Position numbers and translations under genes: made by a program. Under the pieces are notes generated by a model, which saw only the letters and a program-made list of their open reading frames with translations, made no database searches and was not told the DNA's origin. This document shows, one piece after another, positions 48,530-58,025 of a stretch of 64,000 bases of DNA. Source of the DNA: Fomitopsis serialis (lineage: Eukaryota; Basidiomycota; Agaricomycetes; Polyporales; Fomitopsidaceae). Position 1 is the stretch's first letter. The number at the start of each line of letters is the position of its first letter. Location of the stretch: the NCBI RefSeq assembly GCF_022376445.1, contig NW_025955013.1, positions 62,001 to 126,000 on the forward strand, given 5' to 3'.

Positions 48530-48554
48530 CCGCCTGCCCGCGCATACATCCACA

Positions 48555-49442
48555 ATGGATCCTGTAACAATCCCCCACGACTGCCTCCCCGCCATTGCCC
48601 GCGTCCGCATCTCTGCCGGCAGGTACGACTACTTCGACGTCCTCGCGGTCGTCGCAGAGGACATCAGCCACACCGCGCTCTGGGCTGTGGACAATATCGA
48701 GGGACACCCTCTGTCCATCATCAATGATGTCCTCCTCCAACTCAACGTCTGCTCGCTCAACGACCTCACGCTCACCAATGTCGACGCGTTGATCTGCACC
48801 TCGTCGCAGCTCTCGTCACACATCCTCTCTGGCTGGTCACACCTAAACCGCCTTGCCTTTGTAGGGTGTGGCTATATATCTGCCTGGCTCTCACTCCTCC
48901 GCGCCGGCGCCTTCCCCGCCCTCGATCTCCTCGTCGTCTCGCATTCTGACTATAATCTCGACACCCTCGCCGACGCCCTCTCCACTCGTGTCGCCACCCA
49001 CCTCCGGCGCCCTCTCACCCTCCAGCTCACTCGCGCAGGCCGATTCAGCCCTCTTCCCGCCGGTCGAGCTTGGTCCCAAGTCCTCACTTCCGTTAGCGAG
49101 GTTCTCTGGGAGTCGTGCTCCTGCACCATGTCCACTCGATGCTGGCTGCCATCCTCCGAGTCTGACGATGACCCATCTGACGAGGGCGATGTGTTTCGCC
49201 ACAACCGTGACGACGAGGACAACGGTTCATGCAGCTGCTGCAGTGAAGGGCACGAAGGCGGCAGCAGCTGCTCCGAAGGCAACAGTGGCGGCGACGAAGA
49301 CAATAGCAACACAGATGACAACACGTCTACTGACGACAGTGACTCTGGCGACAGTGAAAGCAGCGCTGACGAGGATCCTGCGGTGATGCCGCCAGCCTGG
49401 CAAGACTCGTGGCGCCTCCAGCGGGGTGGCAGTCGTTATTAG
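48555..49442 (+). CDS. hypothetical protein with LRR-like N-terminal part and acidic Ser/Asp/Cys-rich tail
   Basis: A single-exon frame of 295 codons with its own TATA box and a good start context (CACAATGG). Residues 1-190 have regularly spaced Leu/Ile and segments such as LNVCSLNDLTLTNVDALICT and SHLNRLAFVGCGYISAWL, reminiscent of the LRR part of polypore F-box-type proteins, but there is no F-box. Residues 195-285 are a low-complexity acidic tail rich in Ser, Asp, Glu and Gly with Cys pairs (SCSCCSEGHEGG). Function unknown. It lies inside the candidate mobile element between the two hairpin copies, so it may be cargo. I do not recognise close relatives. Confidence 0.55.
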   Translation: MDPVTIPHDCLPAIARVRISAGRYDYFDVLAVVAEDISHTALWAVDNIEGHPLSIINDVLLQLNVCSLNDLTLTNVDALICTSSQLSSHILSGWSHLNRLAFVGCGYISAWLSLLRAGAFPALDLLVVSHSDYNLDTLADALSTRVATHLRRPLTLQLTRAGRFSPLPAGRAWSQVLTSVSEVLWESCSCTMSTRCWLPSSESDDDPSDEGDVFRHNRDDEDNGSCSCCSEGHEGGSSCSEGNSGGDEDNSNTDDNTSTDDSDSGDSESSADEDPAVMPPAWQDSWRLQRGGSRY

Positions 49443-50641
49443 GTGCATCACATCGTAGTTATTGCTGTTGCTCTGCAAGGCGTAGTCATACGCCGAACAC
49501 CACTCTGCACCTGTTTATACAACCTCGACTGCAGTCGCCCTGCTCTTGCTGCTATACCTATGCGTGCGCACCGCACACGCCAAATATAGTTACTTGCCCT
49601 GCATCATGTAATTGCCGCCCCTCCTTTAAAGACTCCCAAGAGGTCCTTGGGAGTCCTTACGAATACCGAGGTGCGATCCAGCCAAAACTACGATGCATTT
49701 GTTTACCCCGAAATGGTACAGAAAATAAAAACCAACAGAGGGCAGGGCGACGCGCACAGTAGCTGTCTCTGTCATGGCCCCGTCTACCGCTACGACCCAG
49801 ACGTGAGCAGAAGAGAGGCCAGCCATAGGTGTGGAGGAGGACGTAGGGCACGGTCACATGATATTTTGCTGTGTTCGCTGCTTTGCCACGTCGCCGACCT
49901 TCTCCTCAGCTCGCCCACACTGTGTTCTTGTGGCCTGCGCGCGTTGAATGTCTGCGTCGGGGATAGGCCCGGGTGATGCATCCGCCGCTTGTCAAAGGAG
50001 CATTGATGTACTGCATTGGCCGTATTCTGGGTTGGGCCACCCTCAGCTTCGTCTCGTACTAGCACCCTTCAGCACCCCCTCGCCGTTGTTTCAATCCCGC
50101 CGCCCCTTTGATCCATCCGCAGACCGGCGACGACGCAGCAACCATATGCGCAGCGGCGATGCGCCGCGGCGGACGCTCAGGGTGGGCACGCCTCCTCCTA
50201 AGCTGCTTCTGCTGGCGGCTCACACGAATCCACTCACACTCGTTGCCATTACCACGCCCGGGCCTACCTTTTCTGTATGGCGATTGCGCGAGAGCGGCGA
50301 TGCATGTGCTCATGCCAGCTGCATGCAACTCAAAAATTGCGAGCGACACCTTGCAGGTCGCCATTTGCTTCGAATGAGACCCCTTGTATATTCTACTCGT
50401 TGCTGTTGTTGCAATCCTGTATTGCTGAGCCTTGTAGCGAAGGACGAGCGTGGTAACAACCTTGCGGCGTCCGCGTCAAGTTTGAATCCATTGGCATGAG
50501 CGTGAGGAGGCGCACTGCCGGCACCGGGCCGCACCGAGGATATGCTTTTATGGAAAGTGCTTCATGGGCTCGCCGCTCTGCGCTCTCGCTCTCTTCTCTC
50601 CCACTCACTTGGTCTCTGCTCGCATCACCCCCATCGCACCA
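49443..50641. other. intergenic inside the candidate element
   Basis: Holds the second hairpin and the promoter of the next gene. Open frames here look like composition artefacts. Confidence 0.45.
49629..49657. repeat. hairpin copy 2
   Basis: GACTCCCAAG / CTTGGGAGTC, a 10-bp stem with a 5-nt loop (AGGTC). It differs from copy 1 by loop bases and one extra C at the 3' edge. About 1.97 kb separate the two copies, and the acidic-tail gene lies between them. Confidence 0.7.
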
Positions 50642-51987
50642 ATGGCTGGTCCTCATATGACTCAGGAAATCACTGCTGAGCAAGCTCGACAGTACGAGTT
50701 GAACGCCATCAAGGTTGGCCAACCGCTCGCTATCCCCTTCTCATTACAGCCCGCCACCGCGCAGTCCACAAATGCTCGCACGATACCGGCACCGGCTCCA
50801 GCAAGTTTTCTTCATCTTGGTGCAATCTGTTGCTGATGAGTTTTCAAGGGTGTGATCGGCGCTGCAGTCGTCCACCATCCTCAACTCGTCGTCATCCAGG
50901 GTACCCCAGGAACCTTGGTGCGGTTTCCTGCTCGCAGTCTTTCATGCTCTTGGACATTGATGGTGTTCTAGGTGCCCGCAAAGCGAACTGGGGCGGATGA
51001 GCCCACATCCGAGACGAAAAAGGCAAAATCAAAGGCTTCTGCTACCAATTCGACGAAGGTGGGCGCATATATGCATGTGATTGAGAGTTCTCACAACAGA
51101 GAATGGATAAGAAGGGCAAGAAGAGAGCGAGTTCGTCAGCAGGGAAGTCGAAGGGCGCCACAGGGAAGTCACAAGATACTGCGATTGCAGTCGAGTCACA
51201 GGTAAGGGCCCGCACATTCGTATGGATGGGCGCATATAGTCAATGACTTTGCGAGTAGGTCTCTGAAGATGCCTCGTCATCCGAGGACGATGATGACGAG
51301 CCTGACGACACTCCAGACAACGATTCCGACGAGGATGCTCCGGTACTGGTCAAGGCAAAGGTAGCCCACGAACCACCACACCTGCATACGCCTCATAGTG
51401 ATCACTGACTCCCTCGTTCTTCAAAGCGAGGCAAGAGTTCAAGTGCGAACGGTAAACAAGCTGGGCTCACTTCGGGTGGAGGAACAGTTACAGAACAAGT
51501 AGGATCTCCTCATCTCTTTCGGTAGCCACAGTTTGGAGCTCATGATTGCCAGGCCCTTGCCTTCGAACAGCTTCGGTTGAGCATGCACGCCGCAAACTGC
51601 ACGATCCAGGCGGCCACGGCAGACCTCGCCATCAGGTACACAAACTTGCAGTCTCAGCTCTCCAACTCGGCCACCAACAGGGTAGCGACCCTTGCGAGGG
51701 CAACAAGGGACCATTTAAAAAGTCTCGTGCTTGCCCAACAGCTGGGCATGCGAATCCCCGAGCTCAAGTTGCCGCCGATTGCTGACCCCGTTGCTCCGGA
51801 TCTCACCGGCCTCTTGGGCAACATGACCCCCTACACTTCTACCTGGTTCGACTTGGGCGGAGCTCGTCCTTCGGCTAATGCGGAGGTCACTGCCCCGGCT
51901 CCTCGCTACCTTGCCGCTTCGACCCTTCCTGGAGGCTCTGGAGCTGGCGATGCTGGGCCGAGTTCCAGTGACTCTCTGCAGGGTTAA
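50642..51987 (+). CDS. hypothetical nuclear-type protein with basic/acidic linker and coiled coil
   Basis: All exons join in frame. MAGPHMTQEITAEQARQYEL is followed by a Pro/Ala stretch and an intron with a GC donor (CCA|GCAAGT). Next come GVIGAAVVHHPQLVVIQGTP and a Lys/Ser-rich part with nuclear-localisation-like runs (KRTGADEPTSETKKAKSKAS, KKGKKRASSSAGKSKGATGK). A strongly acidic block (SSSEDDDDEPDDTPDNDSDE) and another basic linker follow. A helical region (ALAFEQLRLSMHAANCTIQA...VATLARATRDHLKSLVLAQQ) is likely to form a coiled coil. The tail is Pro/Gly/Ser-rich, and length is about 330 residues. I chose the ATG at 50,642 for its ACCAATGG context; an in-frame ATG at 50,564 is possible. It is convergent with the recombinase gene and inside the candidate element. 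DNA- or chromatin-related function is only a guess from charge pattern. Confidence 0.65.
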
Positions 51988-52293
51988 AACACTCCCAAGT
52001 CTGCTGGCTCGCTTTCGGTTTAGAGTGCAATCCGCTCGGACGCTTTCCCTGCTGCAATGGACTTGCCTGTGGCTTCGTTTTCCCAGTCTGTGTCTCTTAA
52101 ATGTCTCATTCGCTTTTGTACTGCAGTCGCCTCACCTCCTCGCTTTTGTACTGCTGCCTCGCATTCTCACGGTTGTTCATCTCTTTTCGGACTAGCATAA
52201 ATCCATGCATGTAATTGGGTGGTTGTGCGGAACCCTAGTACGAGACAGTGTATTACAAAACTTTGCCATTATCTGCCTTTGAAGAGAATGAAC
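51988..52293. other. short gap between convergent genes
   Basis: 3' UTRs of the coiled-coil protein and the recombinase. CTCGCTTTTGTACTG occurs twice (around 52,108 and 52,139), a small local duplication. Confidence 0.45.
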
Positions 52294-55200
52294 CTAGAAT
52301 GGCAGCGCAGCCAGAGGCACTGGGAGAGGTGGCGAAGCAGCAATGAAATGGCCCACATGAACGCTGGCGCAAGCAGCAAGAAATTCTTCTTCGTTCCGAA
52401 GAGCTGGGAGAGAGATACCGAGGAAAAGGGAGGCAGGATCGGGTGCGACCTTCATGAGGGTCTTCATGGACGCGCGAGCGTTCTTCTTCAGCAGGCGCTT
52501 TTGGTATGCTGTGCCGTATTTCTTCTTCTTCTAGAGCGGCGGTGAGTCGTCCCACTGCCGTGTGGCAATGACAATGCTAGACTCACCCAAGCGTTCATGC
52601 TGAGAGCTGCAGCGACTCGCGGATCTTCGGCATGGTATGATGTGTGATACAGGTGGCCGGTCAATCCCGACTTGGTGTATCTGGAGGCCAGTGAATTGCG
52701 GAGATAAGACACAAACTTGAAAATCTAGACTTACTTTCGGTACGCCTTGCCATCGGCGTAGCACAAGAAGCAGCCTCCACTAGGCCATCGCTTCCTCACT
52801 CTTGCACTCGTCCAACTCTCACCCTCCTCCCAGAATCGGAACACTTGATTTCTTGTCGTGTGATATACCCTCCTGTACTCGTCACTGGTCAGCAGGCAGT
52901 GCTTGAGAGCAATGAAGTCTCGCATACTGGTGATCAGCCATTTCATGAGGTAGGAAGGTCTTGCCCATCATGTCCGCCTTGGTTGTAGGGTCATGGTGGC
53001 AGTCGATGCATTCACGAGATGCTTTCACCCGATGTACGCTCATGACCATTCTACAAGAAGTGTTAGTATATAGATCAGGTGTCAGGAGGGGCTTCGACTC
53101 ACTGCGCATACGAAGCTGCCATGACATCGAGGGGCACGAGATCCAAATCACCGGTGTCGAGCTCTTCGAAAGTTCCGGGTGTTGAGTCTGTTTCGCTCGA
53201 GCTTGGATCAGCCGCGGTGTCGAGCTCGTTCATCACAGGCTCAGTGGAGATCGTATCCGTGACGGATGCCACAGGGACCGCCGTGACAGTGGGAACTCCA
53301 GAACTGATGTTGCTCGTGGGTGCATCTGCTCGGCGGCAAGTCAGTGAAGCATATATCAGCGCCAAAGTCGAGCACAAACATGTCAGGGCAACGCGAAGCA
53401 GAGGAGACCCCTGCTCAAGCAAATTTGCCTTCGCTAGCCTTTCGGCTGTGGTCTGACCAGCTGAGGTTTGTTCCAGAGTCGTCACTGATGCAGGGTGCAC
53501 CTTCTCCCACTCTAGCTTTGCAGCTTTGACACGCTTGTCCAAGATCTGCTTCCGTTTTCGGGAACGAGTGGTCGAGAGTGTGTTTGCGGCCTTTTTATAC
53601 CTCTCCCACTTCTCGGTGAGAGTGACCCTGTCTGAGTGCGCAGCGATGCAATCATCCACTTTGTCTTCTTTGCTACCTCGCAGCAGCGAACCCCCAATGG
53701 CCGACTCCAGTGTTGCTTTCAATTCGTCAACCTCTTGGACTCGCTTGGACCTATCAGGATGCGCAAAGAATCTCTGATACTCGTCGTCAGCCTCAAGCTC
53801 GGCTTCTGTAAACGTTGGTGGGATGAACACGCTCGTCTAAGAAGACACAAAATTTCAGTGGCAGTAATCTCGGAGAGCGGCGAGAATCACCTCAACTGCA
53901 GTATCTTTTACCGGGAGTATCGGCCCAGTTGTGCGGGCAACGGAACTTGGGACTCCATTGGCACCCAAGTGGCTGAGTTCCGCGGGCGCCATGAGTCTCA
54001 CATTCTCATGCAGTGCAGGCTGCCTGATCCAAGTGAGCTCCTTGCGAGAGACCAGGGCCTCACCGGTCCGGAGACCGACAACATCTTTGCCGGCGACACT
54101 CTGGACGTAGTGCCTGCGCTGCAATGACCGAGTGGGTGGAACAGCAGCAGCCGAGAATGGCCTGAACGTACCAAGGTAGGATTTTCCTCGTGGCCCATAC
54201 CCTCCCGAGCGACCTCAGCACCGAACTCCTCAAGCATGTCTTCCGCAAAATCCCGTCGTAAATTGTAGAGTTTGGGATTTACTAACAGCTAATGAGCAGC
54301 GGTAATTCCTGCAAACATGCCAACTTACAGAAGCCACATTCCTGAGCAACCTTTTTGAAGCATTTCTGCAGGGAAGACGACCTCATCGGCTCGCTTTCGT
54401 GGACCCCTCTGCCTCCAGGCATTCCCTTGCAGATTAGTGCGTGGTCCTTGAATTCTGGCCGAACCCGCAGCTCAAATGCCTCGTCGTTGCAGACGTCTTG
54501 CCAGGTTGAATGGTAGAGCATGCCGCGGAGAAAGAGATTGATGACGATGAGCAAGCCGATATCGAAAACAATGTTGAGCGGAGATTTAACCGGCCGAAAG
54601 ATGAACACAATCCTACCCTGGCAGTGAGTCGGGGCAACACACAACGTTAGGCAAGACCACTCACGTTTTCCCCTCGCCGGAATTATGGCCCTTCAAGTTG
54701 TTGATGTGTAGCTCGATCTGCCATTGCATATAGCCCTGCCTTGTGAGTCGAATGATATCCTGTGTCATATCAGAACCGTGATTCGGAGGCAACACTCGCA
54801 CAGCATACCCCGATTTTCATGTATTGACCAGCTGCCTTGTATTTCGGATTGGAATGTCCAATCGAACCAGCACGACAGCCAGTGAGAAAGCAGAGTTTCC
54901 ACGCTACATCAAGCTGGTTCGCCTGCAAAGGTTGCCATCAAATCATTAGCTGCGTGCTCATGGTAGTTCGGATCTGATCGCCAAACCCACCAATAGAGGA
55001 TCCTTCGCCGTCGCATAGAGTCTCTCAGTGACGAGACGCATCTCTAGTCTACCGAACCCTTCTTGAACGGGTCGGTGTCGCTGCAGGTTTAGTTCTGTCT
55101 GGAGAAATGCGATATGCTGTGGGATGTCTATTGACCATTGCCGAGCATCGAGACTGACATAGTGGAACTTACCTGGTAGAGGCGTGCATACAGACCTTCG

Positions 55201-55723
55201 GAGAGAAGTTTAGCCCCTTCAGGATGATTCCGATACACCTGTATGCCGACCAAATCAACGAGTGGTGCCAGTGGGAAATGATCAACAGATACTGTACCGA
55301 GTGCACCATGACGTCTTTCCACTGTGAAAGGGTGGAATAGGTCACATTTGTTTGTCCCTGTTCCTGGCGGAGAGCTGCTGGATCAACGAATCGCGCGCGA
55401 AGTGAAAGAAAGTTCTCGATGTGGTCTAGGTTAGTATACCAACAACTTGAATAAGTCTCACATGCCACGACATCATGGGTGGTCCCGGGCTCCCTAACCA
55501 ACTTACCACCAATGTCTTGTAGTCTCCAGGAGTCATCAGCCGAGACCTGATATTCTTGTGCAATATATGCTTCGAACGCCGCCTTAAGATGTGCACGCCG
55601 CTTCTGCAAGCTGTAAGATGCGGCGTCGTATGTGCTGGATCGCACGGACATATCCTGTGCCCACGACACAGAATCTGCATTTTTGGCGACCTTCTCCAGC
55701 CAGTTGTATCGTGACCCCATCAC
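52294..55723 (-). CDS. tyrosine recombinase, DUF3435 / Starship-captain or Crypton type
   Basis: A 14-exon gene of about 900 residues, and every exon join I checked is in frame. The N-terminal region (MMGSRYNWLEKVAKNADSVS...) is helical and likely binds DNA. Catalytic landmarks follow in order. The first Arg is in KLCFLTGCRAGSIGHSNP (about 54,880). The Lys is in INNLKGHNSGEGK (about 54,690). Then comes FIFRPVKSPLNIVFD. A YxxR box is in LYNLRRDFAEDMLEEFG (about 54,245), a His in GMGHEENPTL, and the nucleophile Tyr in RRHYVQSVAGKDVV (about 54,115). The C-terminal half is an acidic/Ser-rich linker plus two Cys/His clusters (ECIDCHHDP and CFLCYADG...GHLYHTSYH), probable zinc fingers. A 43-nt intron near 52,930 restores phase. 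Such enzymes move large fungal elements by strand exchange without transposase chemistry. The gene starts 300 bp from a tRNA-Leu and reads inward, as captains do. Confidence 0.8.
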
Positions 55724-56022
55724 GAGAAGTCAGGGCATGAAAGCCGCGGGGGACTTGCGCTTGCGAGATGATGGTGGTTTACAAGAAAGACGGGTGTGCG
55801 CCTGCCTGATGATCGGCGGGCAGGCGTATGTGTCGCATTACGTCACCCTCGGCGGCGGTACCTACTACATACCATGGCCGCGCCACCCTATGGTCAGTAC
55901 TGGTTCGTCCACATCGGTCTTTGGCACGGGAAGGAGATCTGGGCAACATTCGTTGACTACATCCGCCAGCTTAGGTTAGAATTCGACCTCTTTCATAAAG
56001 AGGCAGAAGCAAAAAGGAGACT
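55724..56022. other. recombinase promoter and right end of the candidate element
   Basis: Carries a plus-strand frame (MAAPPYGQYWFVHIGLWHGK...) that runs into the tRNA and is probably fortuitous. Confidence 0.45.
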
Positions 56023-56112
56023 TGACAAGAGGGGGATTCGAACCCCCGCCCTTTCGGACTGGATGGAGGTATAACCTGATTCCAGCGCCTTAGACCGCTC
56101 GGCCATCTTGCC
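56023..56112 (-). tRNA. tRNA-Leu(CAG) with a 10-nt intron
   Basis: A full cloverleaf on the minus strand. Acceptor GGCAAGA pairs with TCTTGTC (one G-U). The D arm is GCCGAGCGGTCTAAGGC. Anticodon stem CTGGA/TCCAG flanks AT-CAG-G plus intron TTATACCTCC plus A. A long variable arm is present. T arm GGGGGTTCGAATCCCCC, discriminator A. The anticodon CAG reads the CTG leucine codon. The intron sits one base 3' of the anticodon, the canonical place. The 3' end faces the candidate mobile element. Confidence 0.9.
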
Positions 56113-56592
56113 ATGGGTCAGGTTGCGTAAATAGTTGTATATATACAGTCAGGTTGTCACGACGTCGGCTGCCATGGAAGGCTACATGAGGCACCCTCGT
56201 AAGTACATCGTCTTACTCAGGTCCTACTTCAGCTTCAAGCACTGGCAGCTGTAATTATGAACTTGGCACATGGAGCGCTGCAGAGTCGTAGAACAAATGT
56301 TTCAGTTTGATTTTGTAGCTTCTATACTATCCGCGAATAAGTACATTGTACGTAGATCCTAGTGTCCGTGTAGGAGAAAAGGTGATACTACATGCAGTCA
56401 CAAGCTCATTAGCCAAATTGTGCGAGCAGTGTGTTGGTCAATAAGTATTATAGGGCAGTGTCCGTAGAGTTCAGTCCATCCGAATGAGCGTATATATCAC
56501 CGTGAACGAGTTTTCGTAGAGAGCGCGTAGAGAGCCGGGGAAATGCCTGCGCGGGCGCTGCCCAAGGGGGCGTGGTCGGCTCGTAAGGTGTT
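56113..56592. other. intergenic, no supported gene
   Basis: AT-richer than its neighbours. It must hold the tRNA 5' flank and the 3' UTR of the next gene. Confidence 0.5.
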
Positions 56593-57262
56593 TTAATCTT
56601 GACGGTCGAGAATGGTCATCAGCCCTGGCACGCCGCGCGCGCGTTCGATAGAGGGTGGCAGCTGCGGGTCGGGGCGGTCCGAGCGGGCGGCGGAGGCAGA
56701 GTAGTGGACCTGTGAAGCACGGCGGTGAGCAGACGCACATACGCGGAGAACCGACCGCACGCACATGGACTTTGAACGCCCTGCCGTCGTGCCGCGGGCC
56801 GCATACATGACACGACCACCTACAAGCAATGCACAACGTCAGTCACACATACGCCCACAACGCGAAAGGAGCTACGCACTGTTCATCCACGAGGACGTTC
56901 GCGCCGATCAGCTGGGCCTCCTCATACAGCGACGCCCGCGCGAGGCGGACGAGCTTCGCAGCATCAACGCCGTCTCTGCACTCAAACGTGTCCTCCCGCT
57001 CGAGCGGCACCCGCTTCGTGGAAAGCACCCCCTCTCCCCAGAACCGTGCGTCCGTGAAGGGCTCGTCGCCCGAGTCGCTGCGGATGTGATTCTGCGCAGC
57101 GCGTTTGCGGTGACGGCGCAGGCGGACGATAAGGCTCGCGACGTCGGCCATGGACTTGAGGGGCATGATGGCGAAGCTTGTGAGAGACGGCGAGGGCGAG
57201 CGAGAGAAGCGGGCGCGGAGGGGCGAGGACGGCGGGGTCGAGACGGAGGTGGGGAAAGACAT
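56593..57262 (-). CDS. conserved basidiomycete hypothetical protein
   Basis: Three exons on the minus strand. Exon 1 (57,262 to about 56,878) encodes MSFPTSVSTPPSSPLRARFS and MADVASLIVRLRRHRKRAA, then EDTFECRDGVDAAKLVRLAR and ASLYEEAQLIGANVLVDEQ. The next exon continues in phase WSCHVCGPRHDGRAFKVH. After a 51-nt intron the last exon is VHYSASAARSDRPDPQLPPS...ARGVPGLMTILDRQD with the stop at 56,593. The pattern 'GANVLVDEQWxC...VxYxASAxRSxxPDP...VPGLMT' is one I associate with a short conserved agaricomycete protein of unknown role. There is no signal peptide or membrane segment, and the protein is soluble, about 180-190 residues. Confidence 0.6.
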
Positions 57263-58025
57263 CGCGGCGCTGGCAAAGAGAGGCTCGAAGAAGAAGAATG
57301 GAGGGAGAGATGGGAAAGGTGCGAAGCGGGAGCTGCGATGATATAATTATCATTTGAATCCTATTCCGTGATCATCATCCGCCGCGGCCGGCGCTACATA
57401 CGTTCGGCCGCAATCAATCTGCATGGATCGTAGCCACGCCCAACGCCACGCCTCTCTGCAGCGCCCAGGCGCTTCCGCCCCTGTGTCTGCCGCCCATCCG
57501 CATCCGCCGCAATTACACCGCAGCTCAGCTGCAGGTTGAAAGCAACATTTGACTCTCGTGCGTGGCCGTGAAAGTCAAGCGCAGCCCTCTGGGTACGCAG
57601 TCTCCGTTGCCGACCAAAAGGAGGTACTTCCGTTCTTGAAGGGGCTTCGCAAACCAGCGGTCTATCAGACGGGCTAGAACTCCCGATGTCCCCGGCAGAA
57701 CTGCCCACCTTTAAAGGACCTTAGCGAACAACATGCGGCAAACATGCCTCTCTCGACCCAGGGAGCCCGTTCCTTACGAAAACTGGCGGATTTGAAGGTC
57801 GCAAGCCAGAGTCCTTAACAAACAGAAATAGACATTTTGGGCCAACGCCTGATTCTCCGTCCAGACATACGCATTGATTGGCAACCATGGCCAGATCCGT
57901 ATCCAGGCATCTCAGTAGTGAGAGTACTTGGCTTGGTCGTCACCTGGGACGGCTGTTGCATCATTACGACGCACCACGCTGAGGGGACTCTGCAACAACA
58001 GGCGCAGTCTAGAACATGTCGCTCC
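57263..58025. other. intergenic, no supported gene
   Basis: 5' flank of the hypothetical gene and 3' flank of the helicase. Nothing else seen. Confidence 0.5.

Larger units (their letters stand above)
46797..48554 (+). repeat. C-rich strand-skewed tract with internal duplication
   Basis: The plus strand is dominated by CCGCC, CCACC and CGTCC words, which opens long artificial frames on both strands. Within it, about 46,985-47,065 is repeated at 47,447-47,560 (CCCTCCGGCCATTC(C/T)CGCTCACCACC...GTCGCGTCC), and the second copy is itself partly doubled. A (GC)8 run lies at about 48,363-48,379. I find no believable gene here. It ends at the promoter of the gene at 48,555. Confidence 0.6.
46761..56053. 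mobile_element. candidate tyrosine-recombinase element inserted at a tRNA-Leu 3' end
   Basis: The limits are a direct repeat of tRNA 3'-end sequence: truncated at 46,761-46,791 and part of an intact tRNA-Leu at 56,023-56,053. Just inside the right end, a captain-like tyrosine recombinase gene points inward (start 55,723, 300 bp from the tRNA end). Inside are two other genes (48,555 and 50,642, both plus), a C-rich skewed tract that begins right after the left repeat, and two copies of a hairpin. This is what integration into a tRNA gene leaves: one restored tRNA and one 3' fragment. The recombinase family and gene content are seen in the sequence. The claim that these repeats are attachment sites is inference. 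Alternative: an older tRNA remnant that happens to lie near an immobile DUF3435 gene. Confidence 0.5.

Noticed and set aside
55796..56074. Plus-strand frame MAAPPYGQYWFVHIGLWHGK... next to the tRNA
   Set aside because: It runs through the tRNA gene and has no relatives that I recognise. The tRNA and recombinase promoter explain the region.
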